Shown here: in pieces, positions 41,688 through 59,284 of the stretch
How the letters are laid out: every line of letters begins with the position of its first letter
Position numbering within the stretch: position 1 is the first letter of the stretch
DNA from: Enchytraeus crypticus
Taxonomy: Eukaryota; Annelida; Clitellata; Enchytraeida; Enchytraeidae
Assembly: GCA_905160935.1 (NCBI GenBank)
Contig: CAJHZI010000555.1
Span: forward strand, 1,336,001 to 1,400,000
DNA length: 64,000 nt
Reading direction: 5' to 3'
Translations under genes and position numbers: made by a program
The notes under the pieces: generated by a model
The model's input: the letters and a program-made list of their open reading frames with translations, nothing else
Database searches by the model: none
Told to the model about the DNA's origin: nothing

Positions 41688-41800
41688 TAGTGCACTGCCT
41701 ACTGGCAGGTCCATGGTATATAACGCCTCCATTATTCTCTATCTTCCGTTTTCCTATTCATGTCCACACACAGCGGATCTTTAAATCATCTATAACATTC
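41650..41800 (-). mobile_element. 5'-truncated LINE 3' end with (GA)n tail
   Basis: CT run then TTAGTGCACTGCCTACTGGC and ATGGTATATAACGCCTCC. Confidence 0.78.
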
Positions 41801-42920
41801 CTTTTGATATGCCATTATTCTTGGGATTCTGCTTATGACGAGGTGGGCCCCCTGTGCCTTCCTCAGCTTCGACTAGCATTTACTGGGCAGGGGCGTCATT
41901 CCCTGAGAAATCAATCCTGTTTACTCACTATTTTCGCGTATATATTGTTTAATGTAATTATGTTCGTATGTTCCATTTCGTATGTAAACAACTTCCAAAC
42001 GAAAACTTCCTGACTGACTTAGACACAGTAGACTGAAGTATGACTTTTTGGTGTATTTCCTTTGCCTTCTTCTGTTCTTGCCTGTCGCCTCTTTTGACAC
42101 GTGCAGCTTGCGGGTGATCTATACTTCAGTGGCCGTGATGTAACTCACGTAATTTTTCAGGCTATTACAAGAACGATTAAATTGGAGTGATTTTATGATT
42201 TTAATTAAATTATTGAGTCAAATGAGGGTATTAAGTATTAATGGTTGAATTGCTTTCATTTAGTGCTCGTATTTCATGAATTAATCTGCTTCAAACACAC
42301 CCACATTTTGCATCATATTAAAACCATTTAACTTATTAGTCAATAATTTTCTTCACCGACTGGAACGTAATTTGAACACACTCCGGTAATTTACAGTGGT
42401 ATAGATTTCACTCGACTGCTTAAAGTCTTTCGGTGCAAACTTAACTTAAGTCATAAAAGGTAAGCAATATTGGAAGGGCCATAAGTCAAGCATTGATTTA
42501 TTGCTATTTCTTATCTGGGAACCAATTCTCATCAAACCTACACGACATGCTGTATAGTTGCATTGCCGACTTGATAAATAATTAAAACGTATCAAGTTTA
42601 AATATAAAATGGTATTAAGTCAATTATAAAAAGGTATTTACTTTCGGTTTTGAAATCTTCTTTCGTACCAACATTATAGCTGTAAATTAACATTTTATAT
42701 TCACTAGTTTCGAAATGCATAATATTATGTTAGCTAAAAACACAAAATTCAAGAGAAGGTGAATTAATGTTCGATAACTATAATAGTTCCAGTAAATAAA
42801 GTTTGAAGAATTAACATGCATCTCTTCCAAGAGAATTATTCTTAACTTCAGTTGCACCATAACCATATATCAAGCACTAAGACTTACGATTCTACTCTAT
42901 ACTCTATATGTGCTAATATT
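41801..42920. other. Intergenic upstream of SIX1/2
   Basis: AT-rich, without recognised exons. It would be expected to hold distal SIX1/2 control sequence, but no site can be named. Confidence 0.4.
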
Positions 42921-42985
42921 GACGTCCCTGACATCATTCCTGGATGAGAAAACGGACGTTAAACCTTTATTAAATATATGATAAT
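42921..42985 (+). repeat. Family B 3' end
   Basis: GACGTCCCTGACATCATTCC, then GAAAACGGACGTTAAACC. Confidence 0.78.
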
Positions 42986-43220
42986 AATATTAAGAAAAGG
43001 TCTAAAAAAGCTTCTAAGTTACACGACAATACATCGCCCAATTTTTGGTATTATTTTTAGGCTACAAAATTTAATCTCTATTTTCTCGAGCATTCTAATT
43101 TGATTTTTCGAATAATCTATTGTAGACTTGTACAGAACCTCTGACATCAGACCAAGCACAGACTCTAACTTAATTTAACGACCTTCACCCTTCAAGGTCA
43201 ACGGCTCAAGGTCATCCACC

Positions 43221-48548
<5,328 letters not shown>

Positions 48549-49780
48549 CCTTATATAAGTTATTTTAACCTTTAACCTTAACCTTTATAAGTTAGTTTAT
48601 AATTCTTCGAATATAAAACAGATATCATGGCTTGCATTACAATTATGTTGCAGAAAATTCTAATAATTTAAAATTTATAAATGCTTATGTATGCTAGTCC
48701 TCTTTTTTCGTTCACGGGAAGAAATTGGGAGGATTAGGCTCATTTAAAGTTTCTAATGGGGGATTGGTGGTCCAAAATATCAATAACAAGGGATAAGCCC
48801 CACATTTAAGCTTTTCATAGTTGGAAATGAACTTTCTGTTTATAAAGTTAAAGTAGGCCCTATTTTACATCTCTGTGAAATGTTTATTAATTTGAATCAC
48901 GTTATAATAAGTATAGGCCTATCGTTCAAGTTAAAAATGCATTTTGATCCTAACAGTGTTTTAGGGGTTATACTTTATTTATCTTTTAACATCGTATCGT
49001 ACTTGACTTTAGCTTCAGTCAGACATTTAAAACTTTGAACCTGGGTAAACACGTGATCCTGCCAACATTGCTCGTAATTAGTTATGCAGATCCTTTAGAA
49101 TAGATCTGGAGGAATAAGCCTAACATTTACCTAAGACCTAAAGTAGTCCTAAGACTAAAAAACTTGAAGCGTACTGACAATTTAGCCTAGCTTGCATCCG
49201 GTTAATATAGAAACTCTTATTTTGCGTGTATCTTGAAGTCCTCATGTTAGTCTTAAGGTGCAGAAAATTCCACACTGGATGATATATAATTTTATTTGAC
49301 GACAAGTTAATTCTTTGTTAACACTCAGAAGCAACTTTAAACCTCTCAATGGTTCCTCAGTTAAATTCATAACTGATATAAATTACTAGTTATTCTTGTT
49401 TCAGGTTTTGATTTGTTGCAGTTGCACAGCTGTTGGATTTTTAGTTTAAACGTAATGCGAAACACTAATTTTAATGTTTAGTTAATTCAGCAATCATTAG
49501 GCTTACCTATTTGATGCTTCAAATTCTAAGTAAGGAATTCAAATTAACCAACCAAGAGTTGTTGAGGACGATATAGTGGATATAAACTAATTGTAGAAAG
49601 TATATACTCGAGCTTTTGTTTTATTTAGATCATGTCATAGTAGAATAATTAGACATCCTAGCTATTTCTAACTCCTATTGAGAAATTGAGATTATGTATT
49701 GCTGTTTAGATTGCGACATTTAACTTGTGCTCAGATTCATAATGGCAATAATAACTTCATAGTTACGCAGTTAAACCATG
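48549..49780. other. Downstream of SIX1/2, probably partly 3' UTR
   Basis: AT-rich unique sequence. No obvious AATAAA close to the stop; one occurs near 50367. Confidence 0.4.
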
Positions 49781-49934
49781 TTGTTGTTGTTGTTATTGTT
49801 GTTGTTGCCCAATCAGCAGCCATGCTGACTTTCTACTTTCCTACTAAGATAGTTTACGGTTACTATTTGTGAGATAACCATTGTGCTACGGGTTTTGATG
49901 GCTGCACATTGGTTAGAGCGCTTGACTTCGCTAC

Positions 49935-50090
49935 AGTAGGTAAGTAATTTGGCTGAGTGAGTGTAGACGTACGGCTGTGTGAGTGTAGATGTATGGCTGT
50001 GTATGTGTGTGTATGGCTGTGTATGTTTGCATGTATCACTGTGTACGTGTGTATGTATGTCTGGTTGATTTGTTTGTGCAGTGATTGAGG
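49935..50090. repeat. GTGT/GTATGGCTGT tandem stretch
   Basis: Units of GTGAGTGTAGATGTATGGCT and GTGTGTATGGCTGTGTATG. Confidence 0.7.
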
Positions 50091-50600
50091 TAAGTGGATT
50101 GTCAGATGATAATGAGGTTCTCTTGAGGCTTCCCAAGACACACATCAGGGGCTTCCTTTAACTCTCTCTTCACTCCAAATATTCGTGGCCCATATGACAC
50201 AACCTAAGCATACCATCCTGGCTGTCTTCTCCCTAGTCCCAATTTAACTTATTTAATTTTTAGTTGCAAGGAATCCTTAAAACGGTGAGTTCATTTTGCT
50301 TAAAAAAAATGACAAAAGCTGACAATACTTTGTTATATTATTCTGATTATTTTCCTTTCTAAACACTAATAAAATTATGTAAACTATCCCACTGTACTCT
50401 CAAATTTTCTAAAGGATTCCTGATTCTTCGCTCAATTGCTGAAGAGACTTTTTTGACAGAATGGAAGACAAATGCAGAATGAGCAAAGGAAAAATCATAT
50501 ACCGGAGCAAAGGAAAAATCAATACCGTACTAATGGTGGAGAATTTGCTAAGTAAACAATGATACCCCTGGGTTCGATTCCTAACATTAACCTTCCTATA
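50091..50600. other. Intergenic, no feature
   Basis: AGCAAAGGAAAAATCA is tandemly doubled at 50485 and 50505; nothing else. Confidence 0.45.
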
Positions 50601-50611
50601 TGCAGAAAACA

Positions 50612-50637
50612 CAGATATATATATATATTATATATAT

Positions 50638-50673
<36 letters not shown>

Positions 50674-50902
50674 GTATGTATGTATGTATGTATAAAAGAC
50701 ATTATAATATACGTATATACGTACATATATATACTTTGTATTTATATATATTATATATATATATGATATCTATATATATATATATCTATATATATATATA
50801 TTCTATATTATATATACTTATATATTATATATTATGTATTCATACTATATATTATAATAGCGTTATATAAGATATATATACTATATGCCTATAATCTATA
50901 TT

Positions 50903-50935
<33 letters not shown>

Positions 50936-50945
50936 GATATATTAT

Positions 50946-50980
<35 letters not shown>

Positions 50981-51034
50981 GAGAGAGGGGGGGGGGGGTG
51001 GGGGTGGATGAGGGAGGTGAAGAGAGAGGAGATA

Positions 51035-51077
<43 letters not shown>

Positions 51078-51078
51078 C
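50612..51078. repeat. (TA)n then (GA)n microsatellites with a G-run
   Basis: TA-rich 50612-50945, GA-rich 50948-51073, GGGGGGGGGGTGGGGGTGG at 50987-51005. Confidence 0.92.
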
Positions 51079-51254
51079 TAACATGTTTTGACATATTCAA
51101 TCTAGCACAAGTCGCTCATCGGTTGTGTAGTCGCTGCCCCATGAGCTGCTAATCCTTCAATCATCAGCACAGCTGTGTGGGGATATCTCAGCAGCATTAT
51201 ACTAAAAACCAACAACAATAGTAATAAAAATTAAAATAATAATAATTATTATTA

Positions 51255-51753
51255 TTACTAGTTCATAAACGACTTGATCTGGCGCGCCCTGAGTCGAGCG
51301 AATATCCCAGCCATTAAAGAGCCCCTGGGACTGATCCGCACTGATGGTAAACGTTCAGACGGTGTCTCTCAAATTCCATGGGCAGAGGGGAAGTGTGTTA
51401 GCTGGGACGTCACTGTTACGGACACTTTTTCAATAGGCAACCTCGGTCTTTCTTGCGCTGCTGCTGGTGCTGCAGTAGAGGCCGCGGCTAATAGGAAAAC
51501 TCTGAAGTATGCCGAAATCTCTGGCAACTATATCTTCATGCCCATTGCCTTTGAGACCCTGGGGCCCATCAACTCTCTCGCATCAGACTTTATTGACGAA
51601 ATAGGCAGGAGGACCAGCGCCATTACTGGTGATAAGCGCGAAAAATCTTTTCTGTGGCAGCGACTGTCTATTGCTCTCCGGCGATTCAATGCAGTCTGCT
51701 TCAGTGGCACTTTGGCTAAAGCGGCTTCCCAGAGTGCAGAGGAATTATTTTAA
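51255..51753 (+). mobile_element. C-terminal fragment of a mobile-element ORF
   Basis: The open frame NDLIWRALSRANIPAIKEP, DGKRSDGVSQIPW, GKCVSWDVTVTDTF then AETLGP-like and RRTSAITGDKREKSFLWQRL, SIALRRFNAVCFSGTL is a widespread tail of reverse-transcriptase-associated mobile-element proteins in animal genomes. The spaced D...WDVT pattern resembles a PD-(D/E)XK nuclease core, though the usual K is not evident; that assignment is inference. The 5' part is lost at about 51255, where an ATT microsatellite begins. The last codons of the ORF already belong to the inverted repeat that follows. Confidence 0.72.
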
Positions 51754-51972
51754 TCGCTTTTTTAAAACTTTTAATTAAATAAAGTCTCTTTTATCTTATT
51801 TTTTAGCCCAGGGCCCTTTACAGCCCAGGGCATTAAAAAAATAGTATTATTATTATAACTTTGTTTTCGAAATGCCCTGGGCTGTAAAGGGCCCTGGGCT
51901 AAAGAAAAGATATAAGGAATCTATTTAATTCAAAGTTTAAAAAAGATGCGATTAAAATAATTATAATAGTTG
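51743..51972. repeat. Long inverted repeat at the end of the mobile-element ORF
   Basis: Arms 51743-51834 and 51871-51972 are complementary. The inner 32 bases (51803-51834 and 51871-51902, containing GCCCAGGGCCCTTTACAGCC) are perfect, and the outer parts (AATTATTTTAATCGC) have small gaps. The loop is 36 AT-rich bases. Confidence 0.92.
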
Positions 51973-51974
51973 AT

Positions 51975-52305
51975 AATTCTATTCGAGTAGTGTCCTATTC
52001 AGAGTCTGCATTCGTGCTCCACTGTAAACAAAGATTATGCTTTATCTATAATTTTTGTAACTTATGGTTCGGAAAAACTGTGGCTTCTGCGATGGTTTCC
52101 CATTGCCTTCCTTAGTTCTAGGCATGTCGCTTCTTATGCCAAGTGCAGTTAGCGATAAATCTATTCTTAAAAGACCTGGACACAGCAAGCGAATTGTTTA
52201 TATTTCTGAATAATTTAAAAAATATATAGAAAATGTAAATGATTAAAAATATTAATATAGACCATAGTAATAAATTATAAGAATGGATCGCCTGAAAGAG
52301 TTAAA
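51975..52305. other. Intergenic, no feature
   Basis: A family G scrap near 52075-52130 (CTTCTGCGATGGTTTCCCAT); nothing else. Confidence 0.45.
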
Positions 52306-52307
52306 CA

Positions 52308-52530
52308 ATGATTCAATGTACATGATCCCATGATTTACTGTGATTGAATCATTAGACTCCGCAGTGATTCAATGTAGATGATCCCATGATTTACTGTGAT
52401 TGAATCATTAGACTCCGCAGTGATTCAATGTACATGATCCCATGATTTACTGTGATTGAATCATTAGACTCCACAGTGACTTAATGTGTAGAATCTTATG
52501 ATTTACTGTGATTGAATCATTACACTCACC
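52308..52530. repeat. About 62-bp tandem repeat
   Basis: 3.5 units of GATTCAATGTACATGATCCC plus ATGATTTACTGTGATTGAAT and CATTAGACTCCGCAGT. Confidence 0.92.
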
Positions 52531-52634
52531 CGTCACTGATGATTTCTATGAGTGAACTGAAGAAATGAGTTGAAATTTGAGAATAGACCAACCAAACACT
52601 GCACTTGTTCACTGAGTCAAACTCAAAAGTTGAT

Positions 52635-52637
<3 letters not shown>

Positions 52638-52714
<77 letters not shown>
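52638..52714. repeat. (GA)n microsatellite
   Basis: About 38 GA units; a looser GA-rich tract follows at 52850-53010. Confidence 0.95.
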
Positions 52715-52717
<3 letters not shown>

Positions 52718-52921
52718 TATGTTTATTTGCGATACACTCAAAATATACAGTGACTTACAAAAACAAGACCGTCAAAGAGGTCACAATTAACCTATCTAGT
52801 TGACCACCCCTCAATCATACAAATTGAAAAATAACTAGGCAAACGAAATAAGAGAGAGAGAGAGACTTTAGAGTGAGAAAAAGGAAAAAAGAGGAGGAAA
52901 AAGAGAGAGTGAGAGAAAGAT

Positions 52922-52963
<42 letters not shown>

Positions 52964-53014
52964 AGAGAAAGAGAGAGCTAGAGAGAGAGAGAGAGAAAGA
53001 GGAAGGGACAAACA

Positions 53015-53288
53015 CTAAGCGAGATGGACAGAGGGATGAAGGCAGAACCTTGAAGGGATTTTAACTCAGGGTCACAGAGTGCTGCAGCCGTCTTATATGA
53101 AACCTGATAACTTACCATCACCCCACTTCTCTTACCTCACTCCCACCCACTACCCCTCAATACATCTCAACTGCTGCTTTCCAAAATTGAAAAACATGAT
53201 AAACTCTTTTTCGGCTGAGTTATGGAAAGCATGCAGCCATCTTCACCTCCTTTTCTTTAATTCCCGTTACTTTGGACTGAAATTTCCT
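53015..53288. other. Intergenic, no feature
   Basis: Nothing recognised. Confidence 0.45.
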
Positions 53289-53289
53289 G

Positions 53290-53412
53290 GATTTTAGAAT
53301 TTACATCGCTTTGGACCTTCTTTTTACTCGCCGGCTTGATTTTGACTCAAAAGTGCTCGATGTTGTCATTGATGACTGTAGCACTATAATTGCTGTTATT
53401 ATTATAATTTTC
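53290..53412 (+). repeat. Family C copy
   Basis: TTGGACCTTCTTTTTACTCG, CTCGATGTTGTCATTGATGA and TAATTGCTGTTATTATTAT. Confidence 0.82.
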
Positions 53413-53561
53413 TTTAGGTAGAGACCACGATTGTTCCAGTCTAAGTAAATTTCTATTTACCATAAACTTAAAAACTCCTGCAGTATTTTCTAATTAGCGC
53501 TAATTTGACGATTTTGTTATCTAATTTCGATGTCGATTTAAAAAAGAACGATTTCATAGTC

Positions 53562-54290
53562 AATTACCTCTTCTAATCAATCAGTGGTATTGATCAACCA
53601 ATCACCTCTTCTAATCAATCAGTGGTAGTGATCAACCAATCACCTCTTCTAATCAATCAGTGGTAGTGATCAACCAATCACCTCTTCTAATCAATCAGTG
53701 GTAGTGATCAACCAATCACCTCTTCTAATCAATCAGTGGTATTGATCAAGCAATTACCTCTTCTAATCAATCAGTAGTAGTGATCAAGCAATCATCTAAT
53801 CAAGTGATCAACCAATCACCTCTTCTAATCAATCAGTAGTAGTGATCAACCAATCACCTCTTCTAATCAATCAGTGGTATTGATCAACCAATCACCTCTT
53901 CTAATCAATCAGTAGTAGTGATCAACCAATCACCTCTTCTAATCAATCAGTGGTATTGATCAACCAATCACCTCTTCTAATCAATCAGTGGTAGTGATCA
54001 ACCAATCACCTCTTCTAATCAATCAGTGGTAGTGATCAACCAATCACCTCTTCTAATCAATCAGTAGTAGTGATCAACCAATCACCTCTTCTAATCAATC
54101 AGTGGTATTGATCAAGCAATCACCTCTTCTAATCAATCAGTAGTAGTGATCAACCAATCACCTCTTCTAATCAATCAGTGGTATTGATCAACCAATCACC
54201 TCTTCTAATCAATCAGTGGTATTGATCAACCAATCTCCTCTTCTAATCAATCAGTGGTATTGATCAACCAATCAACTCTTCTAATTAATT
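53562..54290. repeat. 38-bp minisatellite
   Basis: About 19 units of CTAATCAATCAGTGGTAGTG plus ATCAACCAATCACCTCTT. Two main variants (GTGGTATTG and AGTAGTAGTG) are intermixed. Confidence 0.95.
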
Positions 54291-54720
54291 ATGTTTCGCT
54301 CTGAAGTATATCGAGTAACAAATTCATCTGAAAATTCGTGGCAGATTTGATGCGGAAGAATTATAACCAAAACAAAAACAAAAACTCTATTTTTTTAGTA
54401 TTTGGAAAAACGAAAGATGTCTGCTATGAAATCAATTTCTTTTAAAATAGTTAATATAATAGTACATGTATAGGCCTCTATATATTACTAATACAGTAGA
54501 TTTAAGCATATTTAAACTGCTCTGCCTAGCCTGGAGCCTAGGTAGAGCAGGGAGGATGATGGACGGGTGAGATGCCTCGAGGCGCCCCGGGCCCAACACG
54601 GGCCTCTAGCAGTGCCTCTACCGAACGTCTGGGCTTTGATACCGGCTCAGATCTCACCTCGTGCCCCCGTTCCTGTGTTAGACCACGTGTGAGTTCTACA
54701 TGTACATGTCTAGTGCCTGA
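54291..54720. other. Intergenic, part GC-richer
   Basis: 54565-54700 is GC-rich (GAGGCGCCCCGGGCCC) and unlike its surroundings; no coding call. Confidence 0.4.
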
Positions 54721-54722
54721 GT

Positions 54723-54862
54723 TAAAGCTGGTAAAGCTAACGTTAACATCAGTTTCCTCTAAGGTTCAAAACTTAACCCGTTTTTTCCTCGTGGCTCAAA
54801 ACTTAGTCCGGTTTTTCCAAGTGAATCAAAACTTAGCCCGGTTTTTTCACGTGGTTTAAAGC
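54723..54862 (-). repeat. SINE A 3' scrap and a 30-bp tandem repeat
   Basis: AAAGCTGGTAAAGCTAACGT and ATCAGTTTCCTC, then three units of TCAAAACTTAGCCCGGTTTT plus TTC-CGTGG. Confidence 0.75.
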
Positions 54863-54864
54863 AG

Positions 54865-55388
54865 AACATTCTACTGGTCTGCAATTCTCTTCGTGTTTTA
54901 TTCGAGACACCCCTGTCGACTTCGAGTTAGAAACGGACACTAAATGATCAAAAACTTTTATTTAGTCAGATTTAGTTAAATATTTATCTAATAAAGCAAA
55001 ACTTATTAAATCTACAACTATTGTAATACCTAGCCCAGGAACCATTTACAATACAGCAGCGTGTATTCGTCTGTTTGCTCAAGTCAGCATTCATTGTTTA
55101 CCCTCGACCCACATCCGCTGTAGTCTCTCAAAGAACTGCAATAAGATTAGCGCCATAATGGAGTGTTGTCAGTACACAGACAAGAGGTCGACAATTAATG
55201 CTAAATACAGACAACAAACAAATCTATGACTTGATTCTGGCCCGCCCCTTGCTAGAGCAATTACAGCGAGAGTTTGCTCGATTACGAGGATTAACATGTA
55301 AACTCTATTGTGACGATGTAGATTAGTTCATTAAACCGATTTGTTCAGTCGCCAGCAGATAACAGGAGAATCAGTGGATCTGCCAGTT

Positions 55389-55390
<2 letters not shown>
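54865..55390. other. Intergenic, no feature
   Basis: Nothing recognised. Confidence 0.45.
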
Positions 55391-55392
<2 letters not shown>

Positions 55393-55442
<50 letters not shown>

Positions 55443-55640
55443 AGTGCACTGTTAAGTGGCAGGTTCAAGGTACATATTCATACTCAAAGTCTGCTTTCTT
55501 TCTCATAAGAGCACTCCTTAGATCAGCAAGTTAATTACTTCACAAAGTCTATGCCTTATCCATACCAGATGTAGCCTATAGCTTGGGAAAAGTTGGGCTT
55601 CTGAGGTGATTTCCCGTTACCTTTCTCAGTTTAATTACCA
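55393..55640. repeat. (CT)n run joined to family G
   Basis: (CT)24 then TCAGTGCACTGTTAAGTGGC, AGGTTCAAGGTACATATTC and CACTCCTTAGATCAGCAAG; same layout as 24410-24655. Confidence 0.82.
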
Positions 55641-55909
55641 TTAATCATGAGGGAAAATATTTCATGGTGAGGTGGGTCCCCTCTTGCTATCCTCAGCTCC
55701 TACTTTAGTCATCTCTTATACCCAGCAGATTGTTTGCGGTTGCCCTATTCTGCAGTGGTCCAACCACATCCAAGCACAACACGGGGACCAGTGTAATTTA
55801 TAGCTTAGATAAAAGGCTTCTGTCTTCTTGTGGATCAGTTTTGACGACTTGTCCTGATATTCCTGGGTGTTTCAGTCGCCTGGTAACACTAATATGTCTG
55901 AGCAGAACA

Positions 55910-56023
55910 TCTACAGACGGACAGACAGACAGACAGAGCCCGATACGGAGAAGGTAGAGAGAGATACTTAGGAAAAGTGAGATAGATAGATAGAGCGAGA
56001 TAGAGAGCGAGAGAGAGAGAGAG

Positions 56024-56098
<75 letters not shown>

Positions 56099-56115
56099 TA
56101 GATAGATGGATAGAG

Positions 56116-56165
<50 letters not shown>
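55910..56165. repeat. (GATA)n and (GA)n microsatellites
   Basis: GATA units at 56025-56065 and GAGA tracts around them. Confidence 0.92.
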
Positions 56166-56166
<1 letters not shown>

Positions 56167-56239
56167 AAGGTAGGGTGACGACAAAACTTGTGCAAACATT
56201 TTGATTTCAGTCTATTTCCTCAAAACTGAAGCTTGTCAA

Positions 56240-56325
56240 CATTTCATTCATTCACTCATTCATTCATTCATTCATTCATTCATTCATTCATTCACAGTCT
56301 CATTCTTTCATTCATTTAATCATCG
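56240..56325. repeat. (CATT)n microsatellite
   Basis: TTCATTCATTCATTCATT run. Confidence 0.9.
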
Positions 56326-56399
56326 CTATAAATGGTGCGACGAAACAATGTATAATTCTGCAAGACATGATTTAGTTGTACACAGTGAAACAGGTAAGC

Positions 56400-56700
56400 T
56401 TGCGACCTATAGGGCACATTTTGAGACCTAGGGCACTTCTTGAGATCTAGGGCACTTCTTAAGGATCTATGGCACTTCTTGAGATCTAGGGTATTTCTTG
56501 AGATCTAGGGTATTTCTTGAGATCTAGGATATTTCTTGAGATCTAGGATATTTCTTGAGATCTAGTGTATATCTTTAGATCTATGGTATTTCTTAAGATC
56601 TAGAGTATTTAGGGCCTATTGAGATTTGGGGTATCTCTTCAGATCAAGGGTATTTCTTGAGATCTATAATGTAGGCCTACTTGCTGAGATCAGGGATACT
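56400..56700. repeat. 22-bp tandem repeat
   Basis: About 13 degenerate units of TTCTTGAGATCTAGGGTAT. Confidence 0.87.
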
Positions 56701-56759
56701 TCTTTAGAATTGATTTAATGTGGGTTTAATGCCAGGATTAATGGGTTTAATTTCAAGAA

Positions 56760-56935
56760 GTCAGGAGTACCTATGAACGCTGAAACGTAAATGTCTGAGA
56801 TTTTACTATACTGATCAGCTATACCGGGAATTGATCCCAGGACCTCAGGAACACTTAAAACTTCATGCCAGTACCTAAAGCTTTTACATTCTGAGCCATT
56901 GAGACTTTTTTCTTGAGATCTAGGACACTTCTTGA
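56760..56935 (-). repeat. tRNA-like repeat family H, reversed
   Basis: ATGTCTGAGATTTTACT, GGGAATTGATCCCAGGACC (B-box side) and TTCTGAGCCATTGAGAC (A-box side). Confidence 0.55.
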
Positions 56936-56939
56936 GGCC

Positions 56940-58085
56940 TAGGTTACCTTAGTTACTGATAACCTTCTTGCGGTGGAGAAATTGCCTCAAAGCTCTGTCT
57001 TTTAGGTTTAAAAGTATCGTACATCGGCGATCTACTTAGAGAAATCATTTACTGAAAAATATCATTATGATAAATTTATTTATCAAATCATTTACTAAAT
57101 AAAGCTGAACTCTTCTTAAGAAAGAACTAGCTACAATTATTAAGGTGTATATTAAAAATCTTTTCGATTGACAGAAAGCTAGAAAACATTCGTTATAATC
57201 TAAACAATTCTAATTTATTAATAGCGCTGCTGACATCTGGCGAAAGAGTTAACAATTCAAGCGCAATTGCCGACATCTGACGAAGGGATTAATATAAAAT
57301 AACACTGGGGAGTTAGGCATTTTTTATCTAGGCTATCCAAAGAGAATTTGAGCTTGGCATTCGTTTGGACAATTTATGTAATTCCACTTTAGAAGTTCTA
57401 ATAATTAACAAAACGATATTGCTCTCCTAATGATAAAAAATATGCTTAAAATTAAATAATTAATTATTGTAATAAAATTAATGGTACAATTACGGAGTAA
57501 ACTCGTGGGTATAGTCACACTATTACAACACTTTACATACATAAAGTTGACTTTACCAGTTACGAACTTTAGTTTACGAACTTTAGTTTAGTCACGAACT
57601 TAGGAGCTATTTGACTCGACTTTTAATAAAGGCATTGATTAACGTATAGCCATCTGATGAATAGGTTGAAATTCAAAGATTATCACGCAGCAAGTGCAGA
57701 CATCTGTTGAAAAATATAAAAATATTCAGCACTGAGAGATAATGGAAGAGTAAACTCTTTCACTAGATATCAGCAGGGCTAATAAAGTATGCGATATCTT
57801 TATTTACATCGTGTCTCATGGATTCACATCTAATCTCAACTACTTAAATTCCTTTTAAAAACTAAATTGCCATTCTTCAAAGAAATTAGGGTACGTTGTG
57901 CCTCCCCTAGCAAAAGTATCAGCACCTTTCATCTGATCTGCCTCTCCTCTCACCCCTTGAGTCTCCAAGAATGAAATTTTCTTAATGGAGGACATGCAGT
58001 TACTAATAATTAGGAAAAGAAGCGTCACTGGATAACTAACAAAGACGTTCCCTTGAACATCTAAATCTGTGCAGATTACGAATAT
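56940..58085. other. Intergenic, AT-rich
   Basis: CGCTGCTGACATCTGGCGAA near 57226 and CCGACATCTGACGAAGG near 57268 are similar 15-mers. The minus-strand frame at 57855-58190 overlaps a family C copy and is not convincing. Confidence 0.45.
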
Positions 58086-58087
58086 CT

Positions 58088-58500
58088 TTTCACAGATTTT
58101 CGGGATTTGCACCGTCTTTGGACCTTCTTTTGCTCCCCGGCATGATTTTGTCTCAATAGTGCTCGATGTTGTCATTGATGACTGTAGCACTCTAATTGTT
58201 GTTGTTATTGTTATTATCTTTGTATGTACATGTAGACATTCATTTTCTTTAATTTCCTATTTTTGAGCTGACTTTCAGAATTTTGCACTTTACACCGTTC
58301 TTGAAAACTTTGTGCTCATCGGATTGGATTTGGCTTTATAGTAATCGATGTTGTCATAGACGACACTAACACTCTGTGGTTGATGTATAATTCAGAAGTC
58401 ATGTGGCTTTTCTTCTACACATCATTATAGCGCTCGATGTTGTCATTGACTACGTTAGCACTATACTTGTAGTTGTTGTTATTGTTGTTGTTGATAAAGA
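58088..58500 (+). repeat. Three family C copies in tandem order
   Basis: 58088-58215 (GGACCTTCTTTTGCTCCCCG, GTTGTTATTGTTATT tail), 58290-58375 (ATCGATGTTGTCATAGACGA) and 58425-58500 (CTCGATGTTGTCATTGACTA, GTTGTTGTT tail). Confidence 0.75.
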
Positions 58501-59025
58501 CTTCTCGACAGAGAGTAGATCATTAATCAGTCCTTTATTTATTTGTGGACTTAACGTCAATGTCAGAAGAAGACGAACACCGATTATCGCCGTGGTTGAT
58601 CAACTGATCGACCAACCAAAGCAGCAGTCAGACTGGACTGCGTGATGATCCAGCGCTCAATGATAATCTCTTTAATTCGCCATTTCTTGGTAAAAAACAC
58701 ACACAGATGCAATTACAGTGCAACACGTGACACAACAGCATACATATAGAAAGTGCATATAAAAGTTTAACAGTTTCAATATTTTCATATACTGTGCAAT
58801 AATTAAAAATGAGAATTTTTAAAAAGAGCAAACATTTGTAACAAATACTCGACAAAGAGTCATTGCCATCTATTGCATATTTACAATTAATGTATAAATA
58901 ATCATTGTAATCAGGAGTGTCCACATTCTGCTTAGCACTTAACAATGATAAATAATTCTAAAACATATGCAAATGTTTAAGGTGCAAATAGATATGGAAA
59001 GCAGCAATGGGAAGTCCGTTCCTTT
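58501..59025. other. Intergenic, no feature
   Basis: Nothing recognised. Confidence 0.45.
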
Positions 59026-59027
59026 TT

Positions 59028-59280
59028 AAATAATAACCTCCGACAATTTCTATAGCAGTATCATGGCCGTTATCCGGTCTTCGAAACCGCTTTACAGGTT
59101 CCTGGCAGGTTATCATTAATCCTTCCCATGGTTAATCATATTAAAGATGTTCGTTCCGTATCTTGAAGGGCTTCTCTTCAAGACGGCAGGTTTACCAGCT
59201 TATACTGAAAAGTGAATGTCCGAGATTTTACTCCTCGATCTCTCTAACGGGAATTGATCCCATGACCTTAAACACAACCA
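59028..59280 (-). repeat. Family J 3' half, then family H piece
   Basis: 59028-59150: AATAACCTCCGACAATTTC, CCGGTCTTCGAAACCGCTTT and CCTTCCCATGGTTAATCAT, reversed match to 8740-8870. 59205-59280: GTGAATGTCCGAGATTTTAC and GGGAATTGATCCCATGACC, family H. Confidence 0.65.
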
Positions 59281-59284
59281 TTTA

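Noticed and set aside
57855-58190. 111-codon minus-strand frame
   Set aside because: Its first part is the reverse of a family C repeat copy; the rest has no recognisable motif.
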